This document shows, piece after piece, positions 1 to 10,706 of a stretch of DNA of 64,000 bases. How positions within the stretch are numbered: position 1 is the stretch's first letter; every line of letters begins with the position of its first letter. The position numbers were made by a program, and so were the translations under genes. The notes under the pieces are model-generated. The model did not search any database, was not told where the DNA came from, and saw only the letters and a list, made by a program, of their open reading frames with translations. This stretch comes from Pseudoips prasinana (Eukaryota; Arthropoda; Insecta; Lepidoptera; Nolidae), in assembly GCA_951640165.1 (NCBI GenBank), contig OX621247.1, positions 32,524,001 through 32,588,000 on the forward strand, in the 5' to 3' direction.

Positions 1-2289
1 TTTTGCCTTTTGTATAGTTTTCTTGATATGTGGGTTCCATGTGAGCTTTTGGTCAAAAATTATTCCCAAATATTTAACCTCATTGGAAAACTGTATCTCG
101 CTGCCGTTCATTACTGAAGGGGCTAATTTGTCTAGAGCCCTCTTTCGAGTAAACGGTACGATAACTGTTTTGTTAGCATTTACGGATAGCTGATTCGCTC
201 TACACCATCGATTGACAATGTTAAGAGCGTTCTGCATCAGTGACGACAACAAGCTTTGACAGAATCCCCGTATAATACCTACAAGGTCATCAGCGTATCC
301 CAAGGTGTCGATTCTTTGTTCTGCTAGCTTGTATAAAAGCTCATCTATTGCTAAGGTCCACAGGAGTGGGGATAGTACACCTCCCTGTGGACAGCCTCTC
401 GTTGTTGCAACCTCCAAGGAAGTTCCATGCAGCGAGACCAGAGCTTTACGGTTTGAAAGCATTGCCTTTACCCATTTGACAGTTGTTTGATCAATGTTCT
501 TGTTTGTTAGTCCATTGATCAACGTGCCTGTCGGGGTGTTATCAAAGGCACCTTCAATATCCAAGAATGCACAGAGTGCTATCTGTTTGTCCTCCAGTGC
601 TCTTTCGACCCTGTCTGTCAATTGCAGCAGGGCGGTTTCCGTAGACCTGCCTCTACAGTATGCGTGCTGAGTACTGTGGATAGGCTGTGACTTTAGTCCT
701 TCCTCCCTTATGTACCTGTCGAGTATTTTCTCCAGTGTTTTCAGGAAGAAGGAGGTCAGGCTGATTGGCCTGAAGGACTTAGGCAGGGAATAATCCTTCT
801 TGCCAGCCTTAGGTATGAAAAGCACTTTAGCCTTTGTCCAACGATCTGGGATATAACCCCAGGCGTAACTTGCCCGGAACATTTTTACCATAGGCGGTAC
901 CAGTATATCTATGCCCTTCTGTAAGAAGATGGGCAATATGTTATCTGGTCCACTAGATTTGTACGGCTTGAAAGACTCGATTGCCCACCTCACAACCCCA
1001 GGCCTAATTATCCTCGCCGCCCTATTCCAGTCCTCGTTGCGAGGCCGTTGTACAGGCGTCATGGAGGAGTTCAGTTCTGCGCCAGGGAAGTGGCTTGCAA
1101 TAAGAGTCTTCAGCGTGTCTTCTTCGTTAGCAGCATAGGTTCCGTCAGGTCCCTTTAGTAAGCCAATTTGGTTAGGTTTGTCTTTAGCGAGCAGCTTGTG
1201 GATGCGGGCCCCCTGAGGCGTGTTAATTAACTCCTCACAGAACCTTTTCCAAGATGCTCGTTTAGCCTTCCTAATTTCTTTGTTGTATTCAGTAAGGGCT
1301 TTTGTATATATCTCCCACTCTCGAGTCTTTTTAGCCCTATTGAACAGTTTCCGCGTTTTCTCCCTGAGTTTTTTCAGCTTGGAGTTCCACCACGGAACCT
1401 TCCTGTTTGAGCTTTTTGTTTTTAGGGGGCAGCTTTCCTCGTAGGCTTCTAAGATGCCCTCCGTGGTTTGCTCTACTGCCAGTTCTAGCTCGTCAGGTGT
1501 TTTAATGCTTCTAGGAAGGTCCTCTAGGTTTCGCCTTAGTTTTTCTCGGTAGACATCCCAGGCGGTTGCTCTAGGGTTCCTATAAGTAACTGTTTGACTT
1601 TTGAGACACGCTCTAAACTCAAACCGTATATGTCTATGGTCTGACAATGACGGCTCATCGCTGACTGTCCAGTCGTGAAGTCTCCTGGCTATGTTGTCTG
1701 TAGCGAATGTGATATCTAGGACTTCCCGCCTGCTGGTAGTGACAAAGGTCGGTTTGTTACCCCTGTTCAGTACCTGCAGGCAGTTAGTGGTAAGAAAACT
1801 ATAAAGTAATTCACCTCTACTGTTGATGTCGCTGCTGCCCCAAGCTGTGTGGTGCGCGTTGACATCGGCTCCAACTATGAGTTCAGCGTTGTTGCGGCGA
1901 GCATATTCGACCACACGCTCAAGCTCTACAGTTGGGTCCTTAGTTTCATAGGGAAGGTAAGCTGAGCAGATAATTGCCTTTATCCCTTCCCACCCTTTAA
2001 AATTGACGTACGCTGCTACAAGGTCATCACTGCATAACTCTGCAACAGGTAAGTAATTAATGGTTTTGTTAAAGACGATACATGCTCTGGGTCTTGTGGC
2101 TCCGGTATTGTATAGTAACTTACCAGCAGCACTGAGTCCCCGAATGTAATTTTCGAGTACCCAGGGTTCCTGTATGAGGGCGATGTGGGACTCCTGCTGC
2201 GAGAGACATCTCTCCATCACAGCACTGGCAGCCTTTGCATGATGGAGATTTGCCTGCACCACCCTCACGTCTTCTCGCCTGGGTACCAT
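1..2289 (-). CDS. R1-clade non-LTR retrotransposon ORF2 (endonuclease + reverse transcriptase), C-terminus beyond window
   Basis: Reading the minus strand from the ATG at 2289, I checked every codon to position 1: 763 codons with no stop. The N-terminal part is an APE-type endonuclease (early QANLHHAK, then IQEPW, GADVNAHHTAWG and SDHRHIRF). The reverse transcriptase follows, with RPISLTSFFLK, CAFLDIEGAFD, GCPQGGVLSPLLW and the catalytic YADD at residues 665-668. The wording of these blocks matches the R1 clade of insect LINEs, which nick target DNA and reverse-transcribe their own RNA. The ATG lies two bases after the ORF1 stop (TAA-AA-ATG), which fits coupled re-initiation. The thumb and C-terminal zinc region lie outside the window. 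The open frame suggests a young copy. The clade is certain at the APE-LINE level and likely at the R1 level. Confidence 0.9.
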   Translation of the reverse strand, partial: MVPRREDVRVVQANLHHAKAASAVMERCLSQQESHIALIQEPWVLENYIRGLSAAGKLLYNTGATRPRACIVFNKTINYLPVAELCSDDLVAAYVNFKGWEGIKAIICSAYLPYETKDPTVELERVVEYARRNNAELIVGADVNAHHTAWGSSDINSRGELLYSFLTTNCLQVLNRGNKPTFVTTSRREVLDITFATDNIARRLHDWTVSDEPSLSDHRHIRFEFRACLKSQTVTYRNPRATAWDVYREKLRRNLEDLPRSIKTPDELELAVEQTTEGILEAYEESCPLKTKSSNRKVPWWNSKLKKLREKTRKLFNRAKKTREWEIYTKALTEYNKEIRKAKRASWKRFCEELINTPQGARIHKLLAKDKPNQIGLLKGPDGTYAANEEDTLKTLIASHFPGAELNSSMTPVQRPRNEDWNRAARIIRPGVVRWAIESFKPYKSSGPDNILPIFLQKGIDILVPPMVKMFRASYAWGYIPDRWTKAKVLFIPKAGKKDYSLPKSFRPISLTSFFLKTLEKILDRYIREEGLKSQPIHSTQHAYCRGRSTETALLQLTDRVERALEDKQIALCAFLDIEGAFDNTPTGTLINGLTNKNIDQTTVKWVKAMLSNRKALVSLHGTSLEVATTRGCPQGGVLSPLLWTLAIDELLYKLAEQRIDTLGYADDLVGIIRGFCQSLLSSLMQNALNIVNRWCRANQLSVNANKTVIVPFTRKRALDKLAPSVMNGSEIQFSNEVKYLGIIFDQKLTWNPHIKKTIQKAK

Positions 2290-2291
2290 TT

Positions 2292-2753
2292 TTACGCCTT
2301 CTTTGAGGAGGATGGCTGTGTTCCGGTTTTGGCCTGGTGGAGGCCTTTTCGGCCTCTGCCAGGTTTGGCCCGGTGAGCCACCCCTCCCCTAGGAGGTGCA
2401 AAGCCTCTGCCTCCCCTTGCACCTATGCCTCGCCGGGGCGTTCCCCGAGTCGCCTTATCCGTGGGGAGAGGCGCCCCTCGAGATGTTCCCGGCGTGGCTA
2501 GGTCAAGCTGTGGGGAGGGTTGGGCTGGTGGGTTTTCTACCACGTCTTTTTCAGCCGCGGCAGGAATCGTCTCAGAGGGTGCTGAGAGATCTGTCGGACC
2601 CCCATTGCTGGTCCTGACTCTGAAAGTTACCTTTCTGAAGCCTAGACCAGCCCTGAGGTTCATCTCTCTCAGAGCCTCCGCTGAGGGCTCGTCAATGGAG
2701 TACGTGGCCACAAGGCCACCCCTCTCCTCCCTCGCCTGGTACCCATAGTACAA
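2292..2753 (-). pseudogene. 3' part of ORF1 of the same R1-clade LINE, 5'-truncated
   Basis: The open frame directly upstream of ORF2 encodes a stretch containing IDEPSAEALREMNLRAG followed by a proline-, glycine- and arginine-rich basic tail. This resembles the C-terminal part of the nucleic-acid-binding ORF1 proteins of insect R1-like LINEs. It has no ATG: the frame opens at a TTG inside a SINE tail (2736-2815), so the LINE-derived part begins near 2735. The real 5' half of ORF1 is missing, so this copy is 5'-truncated although its ORF2 is open. ORF1 proteins normally bind the element RNA. Confidence 0.7.
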
Positions 2754-2815
2754 GCTTTGCTTAGTTTGGGGCTAGGATGATCTGTGTGACATTGTCCCAA
2801 GATATTATTATTATT
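2736..2815 (+). repeat. 3' tail of SINE family A
   Basis: TACAAGCTTTGCTTAGTTTG followed by a degenerate GATCAGATGGCAGTG-like block and an (ATT)n tail. Nearly the same 70 bases occur at 33007-33085, and related tails end the SINE A copies elsewhere in the window. It abuts the truncated ORF1 of the R1-clade LINE. Confidence 0.7.
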
Positions 2816-4675
2816 ATAAGATATTTTAAAACGGTGCTGACACCTAAGCTAACATAACGTCAACTATACCAATAAACGAGAACTAATTAGGTGGCACAAA
2901 AATCTAATATAAACTCTAAATACACGTGTAAGATGTTAAACACTGTGTCACGGTGACTTTCGGTTTTTTGACACGGTTCTTGGTCAATGACCAAAGACCA
3001 GTCTTAACGTGCATTATGAGCTAATAAAACTGTTAGTTTTTATTTAGCTTACGTAAAGTACGTGAACCTGTTAGTTTTTGCGCGTGCGCGTGTAACGCTA
3101 GACTAAGATTTAACAGCCGTCTGTCACCATGAGCTTCACTATCTTGTCTATTTCTTCCAACTGTACAAACGTTTCAAGGCACGGAGGTGATCGGGAATTA
3201 ATCCTCTAAACGTGCATAATAAACATCGATTGGCTGTGATAAGATCATTTTTTTTTGTACAGTCGGCAATAGTAATATGTAGAGGTGCGGAAATATTATA
3301 ACACTATAACTTAAATGAAGTGCCAATATATGACACTTTGCCATTGTTTTGCTATTAAGTCGTGAATCAGTGCTGCATAACAGTCACTGAATAATAACTT
3401 TTTGCAAGTAAACCTACGCTTAGTGTCTCTGTGTTTTGGTGATAGTATATATATATATTTAAGAACTATACTATGACTAAAACTATGATGGATAGAAAGA
3501 ATTATGGGAACTAAAAGTACAAAAAATTATCATGTATTTATTTATTAATACATAATAAACCTTCAAACAGAAGCGAAGCATCGATATGTTTAAACAGTTC
3601 TAATGTACTAAATAATGTACTAAATACACTACTGTAATGTTATTTTTGAAATACTAGAATGGTGAGAAAATAAATTGATTCTTATTAAATTTCTTACGAG
3701 AAGCGGAATGAAAAATGGGCTTTTATATTTTATTTTCTGTATAAATACCTACTTAATTTAAACATAAGTCTAGAATGCAGATATAGATGAAATGTATACA
3801 GCTGATTCATTAGACTTATCATCAGATTTCCTGTATAGAACGAATGACGAAACTCCATTCCAAATTTCCAGGTTGATGTAATGTCTATTCGTATATAGAC
3901 TATCATCAGTGCGTCTGAGCGGAAATGATAAATGATTGTATATACCTACGCTTTACAGATCTATCTTATTTGTTTTTACTTTGTTTGTTACTTTAAAACT
4001 TGATCCTAAATGTGAATATTCAAAGAGTTCCAACAAGAAACCGATAAGCTTGAAAAAGTATTTGATTTTATTTAGTATCAAGTTGTGTTTTTTTCTGTTT
4101 GGTGCTTAGATGGAGCTTCTTATATTCGACATGTTTTTCGTATAACTTAGCAAGGACATGACTGCTCGTTTGGCGCTGTGGTTATAGTAGTCGCTTCCGT
4201 TTACAAGTAAATTAAACAATCGTCCCCCAGTTATGAAGTGGAAGCTTTAAAACTGGGGTTGAACAAAAATCATGGAACTCGCATTATCGTCTCTTCCCGC
4301 TTTCCATGAGGAAGCAATCTAATGTATAACTGTAGATTGTTTATATTAGAAGTGTAAAAAATTGATTACACTTCTTTCGGCGGTCCCCAAAGACTGCCCC
4401 GTATATATAAAATTAAGAATATATTACAATTGATAACGGAAAACGAGTATCACATCACGGGTAACGCAAGATGATGAGGATAACCTAGCTACAATTAATT
4501 TCAAACGCCCGACGAACGTATCGGCACACTCAGTTTAAAGAAAAATATGAAAGTTATATAGAATCAGCTTAATATAGACGAGCCTTTCGTATGATACGTA
4601 TACTAACTGAATATTGACTGTCTCTTGAACACTTCGCTAATAGTAAATCAATTTCCATATTTTATCTAATAGTAA

Positions 4676-4792
4676 ACGCGACGAGTCTAGTATCCACTGC
4701 GGTACCGGTAACCTTGGGAGCCGCTAGCCGTGCCATGCTCGGCCCGGCACTGCTGCTGTAGCCGGTCGCGATAGTGATGGGACAGAATTACT
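4676..4792. other. Isolated GC-rich block of unknown role
   Basis: A short segment with GCCGCTAGCCGTGCC and GGCCCGGCACTGC stands out in the surrounding AT-rich DNA. It has no long open frame. It might be an exon/promoter fragment or part of a MITE; I cannot decide. Confidence 0.3.
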
Positions 4793-5231
4793 GGTTACAT
4801 TCGGCTTACCAACTAATTATTATTTTGTTTCAGTGAATACGCCGTCTCTTTTTATTTTAATCCCAGTACCGCGAGGACTGCACAACTGTATAATTCATGG
4901 CCACAAAGAACACCCAGTTTCGGAACAGTTATATACATATGTGTCACACTAATAATTATTATACAACTGAAAACGAGTGCTAAGTGCACCTCACCGAGCA
5001 TTGGCTGAGGTGGTGACCTTTCGAAGGAACATACAGCAGCTATTGTACTTTCTTAACTTTGTTTGAATTTTTTTTTTTTATATTTTTTTTTTCGTGTTCT
5101 TATTATGTTGATCCATTGTACCCACTACTTTCTTATGTGTTCTTGTTGAATTTATGAATTTCTATTTCTTATGTCCACTGAGAAAATGTTAAAGATGGCC
5201 GTTATAAAAGAGGCCGACGATAAAAGAGTTA

Positions 5232-5250
5232 AACCGCGGGCGGAAGCTAG
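5232..5250 (+). mobile_element. Possible Helitron 3' terminus
   Basis: CCGCGGGCGGAAGCTAG followed by T has the shape of lepidopteran Helitron 3' ends (GC-rich short hairpin, then CTAG, insertion before T). The matching 5' end was not found, so the extent is unknown. Confidence 0.4.
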
Positions 5251-5445
5251 TATTATTACTCCAGCCGTTTTGAAGATTGAGCCGGATTGAAAGGAACAGA
5301 AAGAAATTTAAAGAATAATTATTTTGTCATTACTAATCCAGACAGTTATTTTTTATTTGGATAGATTTGCGGGGATCGAATTTAAACGAGGCGACAAGCT
5401 TAACCATTGTGTCATACATACATTCTACGATTTCAAGATATCATA

Positions 5446-5650
5446 TCTTGGTCTAGTGGTAAGTGACCCTGGCTGTTACGCTAGGTCGTGGGTTTGATCC
5501 CCAACCAGGACAATTTTTTGTGCGATGAGCACGATTTTTGTTCTGCTTGGGTGTAATGTATCTATAATATGTATGTATTTAGAAATATATAAGTATGTTT
5601 ATCAGTTGTATGTCTAGTTTGGGATCAGATGGCAGTGTGTTAGTTGTCCA
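5446..5650 (+). repeat. SINE family A, tRNA-derived, near full length
   Basis: The tRNA-like head has an A box (TGGTCTAGTGG) and a B box (GGTTTGATCCC). It is followed by CAGGAC, a body with TGTATTTAGAAATATATAAG, and the tail TTTGGGATCAGATGGCAGTG. RNA polymerase III internal promoter elements are expected to drive it. The same layout recurs at 12152, 35251, 36371(-), 36926, 39719(-) and 63812(-). The (ATT)n end is missing here. Confidence 0.85.
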
Positions 5651-6077
5651 AAGCTATTGGAAATGTATTCAGTTTGTGGGTACATCTGCACTTCATTAAA
5701 TTGATTGATTTCAACATTTCTTATAATTATTGTAAATACTTAAAAGGTAATTGTGACGATAACATTATCATTATTGGATACATAATTAATTTCTTATCGT
5801 CAAGCACTGTTTATAAAATGAATAATTATACCTATTAATTTATTCTTGGATAATAGAGATAATACTTTAACGTGAAGTGTTGGGAACTATAAATAGACCC
5901 CAAGCACGGGTCATATAAATTACATACCGCGGACATATATAAGATGGCAATTATAATGAAGGAAACAATATATAAACTAACCAATAATAAAAACATATTT
6001 TCCTTGCGTAAATTGTGACTTATTAGTTTTCGAACTAGTCTGTTGTGGCTCATGTACGAGTATTAGGTTTCTTTTTT
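5651..6077. other. AT-rich spacer, nothing recognised
   Basis: Two short open frames exist (5644-5838 plus, 5835-6053 minus), but neither resembles a known protein. Confidence 0.5.
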
Positions 6078-6335
6078 ATACCACTTAGTTGGCAAAGAAG
6101 CATTGGGCCCACCTGATGGTAAGTGGTCAGCGTAAACTGTTGCAATACTAGGGGCATCATTAACGCGTTGCCGACCCTTTAGAAACCTTATAACTCCCTT
6201 TTTGAAGGGCCTCATGCCTTAGGCTCTTGGGAAAACCGTAACAGGGAGTTCATTATACAACCTCAACATACGTGGCAATAAGTTTCGCTGAAAGCGAACC
6301 GTGTGAGATCGAAAAGTATCGAGGATGTGAGGATG
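6078..6335 (+). repeat. Dispersed lepidopteran repeat (CCCACCTGATGGTAAGTGG type)
   Basis: Contains CCCACCTGATGGTAAGTGG, AACGCGTTGCCGACCC, CAGGGAGTTCATT and TTTCGCTGAAAGCGAACC in the order I know from a common dispersed repeat of moths and butterflies. A weaker relative lies at 34905-34990. No coding capacity or element ends were identified. Confidence 0.6.
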
Positions 6336-6841
6336 AGCTGCCTCCTTGGTAACATGTTTAAATCCCCGGTCTATGTTGTTATTGGGGATTTTCTCTTGAG
6401 AAAGCCATCCGTTGAAAGCGAGGATTCTGAAAGTTTAGCGGTGTCTGCCTCAGTTGCCTCGGAGAACACACGTAAAGCTCTCGAACCTGCCCCATTAGAT
6501 TATGAGAATGTTGGAATGGAGAGAGCACGTGTTTTTATTTTGAAGAAAAACTTCTTTACGTGATGAGAGCGTTGCGAAAAGTGTGATCGGGTGAGGCGAA
6601 CGGAGGTTGAGAGGGAAATAAGTTAGTGAAGATAGTAAGAGAGAGTTTTCGTACTGTGAGCGAGAAGTGCGAGCACACATTTTCGTTCTCTCTCTCATAA
6701 CCAGTTACGTTTGAAGTTTTACTTCAGTCGTTTGGTTCATAAAGCACACTCATTTTTTCTGTTTGTGGGTAGTCTTGATTGGGTATAGCTGACGAAGCCG
6801 AAATTCTGCCGGTCGTGCCAATATTAGAAAGAAAATATTAT
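6336..6841. other. Unassigned stretch with a short open frame
   Basis: A plus frame at 6303-6563 runs through this region, rich in E/S (e.g. VESEDSESLAVSASV). It resembles no family I recognise and partly overlaps the preceding repeat, so it is probably not a gene. Confidence 0.35.
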
Positions 6842-7010
6842 TTGGCGCCCACATGTTCCAGTTACGATCCCCGCACATTTGTGTGATACATATGTAGTTT
6901 TTCTGAGTCCGGATATACTTGGGTGTCCGTGAATTGCATGTTTGTAAAGTCCTAAACGATGCAAAGATTATTTCCCTAGGGAGGAAGTTGTCTTTTTCAA
7001 AACAAAAATA
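6842..7010 (+). repeat. SINE family C, head degraded
   Basis: The body shares TTCTGAGTCCGGATATA, TGTGTCCGT-like, ATGTTTGTAAAGT and GATTATTTCCCTAGGGAGG with the better copies at 33762 and 57337, in the same order. The tRNA head is largely eroded. Confidence 0.65.
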
Positions 7011-7021
7011 AATGCTAGAAC

Positions 7022-7335
7022 TCTAGGTTGGTGTATCGGCGGCGTGTTCAACCGCAGATAAGGGATTCAAATCCCAATGCCTAAAAGTGATTTTGGGACT
7101 TTTTTGTAATGGAAATTTCACAGTATCAGAGCACGGAGCTCGAAGAGCACGTAAAGCTGTCGCTCCTGTACCTGACCTCTTTCCGGTCGCGCTGTTCGTC
7201 CCATCAGGTCATGAGAGCGATGTAATAGAAAATGTATGCGCACAAACTTGTACACTGTAATATGTCCGGCGCATTTGGCTCCGGAGACTGGCCACCGTGG
7301 CCGAAATTTGACCAGGGCAACATTAGTAGTTTAGT
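7022..7335 (+). repeat. SINE family B, tRNA-derived
   Basis: A tRNA-like head (GGTTGGTGTATCGGCGGCGT; B-box-like GATTCAAATCC) is followed by CAAAAGTGATTTTGGGACTT-like sequence, GAGAGCACGTAAAGC-like, TGTACCTGACCTCTTTCCGG and GAGACTGGCCACCGTGGCC. The same blocks in the same order make up 35428-35816 and 60184-60540. The tail is degenerate. Confidence 0.8.
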
Positions 7336-8519
7336 TAGTGTAAGTATTCCAAGTACTAGGGGTAACATGAATTGAAAGGAGAGCTCCGGCGTGCAATGTG
7401 GCTAAACGATTGAGCGCCGATCAATAGAATCGCATCGATTTTAGATTTGTGAGCACAGCACTATTCGGTATTGAACCGTGGGAAAATGTAACTTGGTGCG
7501 AATGTTTTGCATTTATTTTATATTTAATCGTCTTACAATCTTTTCGCTAATTCGCAGGGTGACTTTTGTCACCTCAGACACGACACCAATCCTAAGATTA
7601 TTAAGATTACTTGGAATTATTTCTGTTTTGGATATACTGGTGTAATTGAATACCACATTGAATTACATTGGCTGATTGAGAAATATTTTGTGGGGTTGGA
7701 TTTCGATGGAGAGGCTAAAAACCAGGGGCCTTAGTTCGCATTCGTAACTCCTCCGCAATCCTCAATGGAATGAAAATCAATAACATATTAACGTTTTTAT
7801 AGAAATAAACAAAAAAATATGTATACTGGACTATATCACACCGCTTGTATTTGTAATTTTAAATTATCGTAATGTGAGATTAGTTTGTATGAATTTCATT
7901 CTTGCCCGTGTTCTTGTTCGGCAATGTTGTATAGTTTTGGAAACACCACACTAATTGTATTTGAATAGGAGCATGGAAAGCTCCACCGACAACAGCATTG
8001 GTCTTTAATTGGATTGATACTACCATAAAGCTTTTTTTAGTAAAATAGTATACGTCCTCCATTCCACAGATAATATTAGTTTAAACTTCCTTCACCCTCG
8101 CTGTCCAACTACCCGTCAATATCCAGTAAAAATAAACTGTATTTGGCTATTCCAACCCTAATCACATAACCCTATCGAAACTAAATTGGAATTTAATTAG
8201 TAATTACTACCTACTGAACGTAAACAAACACAATGTAAGTAACTCAAGTTCCAAACAAACATATTCTATTCACACTTGACTTTAAGTAGAGTAACATCCG
8301 TGTAATGTCAACAAACATCTCTAAAGCTTTTACTACACTCAAGCTCAGCTACCTTGTCCTACAAACTAATTAGTAAACAACTCTGTAACATATAATACCC
8401 AACGTCCGTAAGTGCTAGGGTTGTCATCTTTAAACAATTTAAAACATGTTGCTCGAGAGACCACCTGAACCCCGTTTCAGAAGTTCCCAGTACGAATGCT
8501 ATCGTTGGATAGGTCTTTG
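7336..8519. other. No gene recognised
   Basis: AT-rich, with short open frames only (e.g. 7880-8062 minus), none resembling a known family. No repeat shared with other parts of the window was seen. Confidence 0.45.
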
Positions 8520-8521
8520 TA

Positions 8522-8655
8522 CAGACGCCAGCACAGACGTTACCCCAATTTGTCAAATTTCTTTTATAGATTTTCAACTTTATCATAAAAGCATAAGGTT
8601 CAATTTCAATTGGGGAAATTTGACAGATTGGGGTAGCTTGATGTGCTGGCGTCTG
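8522..8655. mobile_element. Short hairpin MITE, Tc1/mariner-type (TA-flanked)
   Basis: A 134-bp element bounded by TA on both sides (8520-8521, 8656-8657). It starts CAGACGCCAGCACA and ends TGTGCTGGCGTCTG. The arms extend about 45 bases inward with mismatches, through ACCCCAATTTGTCAAATTT. CAG termini and a TA duplication fit a non-autonomous Tc1/mariner derivative. No coding. Confidence 0.6.
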
Positions 8656-8730
8656 TACTAACTTCTAAGACATTTCGAACCCCGTGTTATTATTTATTTT
8701 TGACCGAGGCTTATGGACCTATGGGCTTAT

Positions 8731-8789
8731 GCACCTCTATTGCCTCAATTCAAATGTATTCTACATTTGAATTGAGGCAATAGAGGTGC
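8731..8789. repeat. Perfect 28-bp inverted repeat, 3-nt loop
   Basis: GCACCTCTATTGCCTCAATT... is followed after TTC by its exact reverse complement. It has no TIR-like ends or target duplication. See the finding on hairpins. Confidence 0.9.
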
Positions 8790-9480
8790 GTGAGAGTAAT
8801 TTGTTAGGAATACGCATCCCTCAGGGAGGCAAGCAGGTTTTCATATTCTATGTATTTAAATCTCGACCTGCCTATGAATCTATTTGTTACCATGTTAGTG
8901 GTAGTATCGAAAAATAACTTGACTAACACAAAAAATCTAAATAAATTTTCCTTGTTCTGGAATCCTAGATTATTTCTAGGCAGTACCAAGGCATCGAAAA
9001 TAATATGCATTTAATCCCTTTTTTATTGAAAGGCAAGTTCTCCCGATATTAAAATCCTTCAGATTTTTCCCCACATATCTTACAAACTGGGTGTGAAACT
9101 AGGACAAATCTTTGGAAGGCAACCCTAATAAAGGCTCAAGAGTCTCAAGACTCGAGATCTGACTCTGGAATGCGTGTATAATATTTCATCATGCACCAAT
9201 ATTGTGCGATATGAAATTCAACCTTGACGGTACTGTTATAAGTTTGAAGTTCCATTTACTAACCATTGTTTACGATATACGAGCAACCTGACGAAACATT
9301 TGAGTGCTCCATACGGTATGTGTTAGTTGCGTGGAGAGGTAGCCTTAAGAATTCTTCGTTATTGCTTTGAATGCAATATGGCTTCAAGGATATGGTTTTT
9401 ATGGGAACATAAGTAAAGGAATGTCTTAAGTGTTTTGTTGTTTTAATAAGACGCACTAAATTTCAAACAATGACAATTAC
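8790..9480. other. No gene recognised
   Basis: Short open frames only, none similar to known proteins. Moderately AT-rich. Confidence 0.45.
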
Positions 9481-10400
9481 GTAAACTAACGTAAATTATT
9501 AGTCAGGTGTGGTTAAAGGTCCGTAAGCGAGGTTATATGTCTAATCCAAGTGGTTCAATTTTAGAGCGATTCCAAATTTCGGAAGACTTAAGGGTCAGCT
9601 GCGATCAATATTATAACCGTCGTTAAGCTATTTCACAGCTACTGGATAGCTTGAACAATTCTGACACAATGGTGGCCACTACCCACACGAATAGTTTAGA
9701 CTAAGTCTCGAATTGGGGCCATCTTGACTTGATTAAGTTCAACCCCTAAAAGACACAGGTCTGCACGTTTACTGCATAAAAAGGTCAAAATTGCCGTACG
9801 TTCTTAGTTTGAAAACACTCGACCGGATATCAGGCTTAGAGTTGGGATTCTTGGCGACGACGTCATGAGTGACACCAAATCTCGCAGTCATCTGGACGAC
9901 TAGGCCAAATTGGCAGAGATAAGTGCAAGTGCAGTATTCCATATGCGGTCATGGAATACTGCTGCCACCTTCGGACCGGGGCACTACAGTATCAGCTTCT
10001 TCCTTTTGATCGCTTTTAACATCGCGAAGCTTGAATGATGACGGGAGTGGAGGTAGCGTCGCTATGTGGTATCCTTTAGCGTTATAGCAAGGGGAGTGTT
10101 ATGAGGAATTGTCCTAAGTTATACTGCTTATGCTGCAACGTTCCGCCAAAGATCCTCTCGCCAGAAGTGGAAATTTCGTCTAGATCGCCTGGATGAATGA
10201 TTTTATACGATAGCTTAAACTCTCAAGGCGACCATAGTAGTTGTATAGTACCCAATTTGTCCAAATTTCAAATTGTGGGCATTGCTCTACCAAGCAGTTT
10301 CCTTTTTAAAATTTGATTCGTTAGCATTTTTGTTCAATTTCTGACGTGTGAGTAATAACTCCCAAGTCGTTTTCTTTTGACGAGCGTCTTAATATGTTTC
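9480..10400 (+). pseudogene. Decayed Jockey-clade LINE, C-terminal part of reverse transcriptase ORF
   Basis: Translation across frames gives pieces that follow the C-terminal region of lepidopteran Jockey-like ORF2: a LIKFNPLKDTG-like block (family: LVxFNPxKTQ) near 9730, a TLDRISGLELGFL-like block, HGILLPPSD-like text near 9950, a YEEL block near 10100, and FV-x-AW near 10170. Stops and frameshifts are frequent, so it is an old copy. The family is recognised from the order of blocks; the exact ends are uncertain. It lies just upstream of the fold-back element and no link is implied. Confidence 0.55.
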
Positions 10401-10560
10401 GGACGTAACGTCCCATAAGATGGCGAATCTCTGTAGAGATCGATTAAATCATTAATAATTTCGCGTGCGCAACCGTTCCCTGAAACAGCGCAACTGTCTT
10501 TGGACGGATGTTATCCGCCAGCTAAACGGATTTAATCCAAGCGCTCCAACTGCGGATGGG

Positions 10561-10569
10561 AACACACGC
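10561..10569. repeat. Left 9-bp target-site duplication of fold-back element
   Basis: AACACACGC here recurs exactly at 15255-15263 on the outer side of the right terminal repeat. Confidence 0.8.
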
Positions 10570-10706
10570 ATGTGCGTGTCCCCAGCTTCCTCATTGTTGT
10601 AATGGAAATTCTAAGTATGCCATATTTTAAAGCATAATTTGAGCAATTTAAAGTTTCAGTCATAGAATTAGAGCAATCACAACTTCGTTTCTATGATTTG
10701 TTAAAT

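Larger units (their letters stand above)
2816..5445. other. AT-rich stretch without recognisable gene
   Basis: No convincing coding frame and no recognised transposon protein. It contains poly(T) runs and (AT) tracts (e.g. 3447-3461), a GC-rich block (4676-4792) and a possible Helitron end (5232-5250), listed separately. Confidence 0.5.

Noticed and set aside
2120..2748. Several 63-107 codon frames around the ORF1/ORF2 junction
   Set aside because: Shadows in GC-rich coding sequence of the R1-clade LINE.
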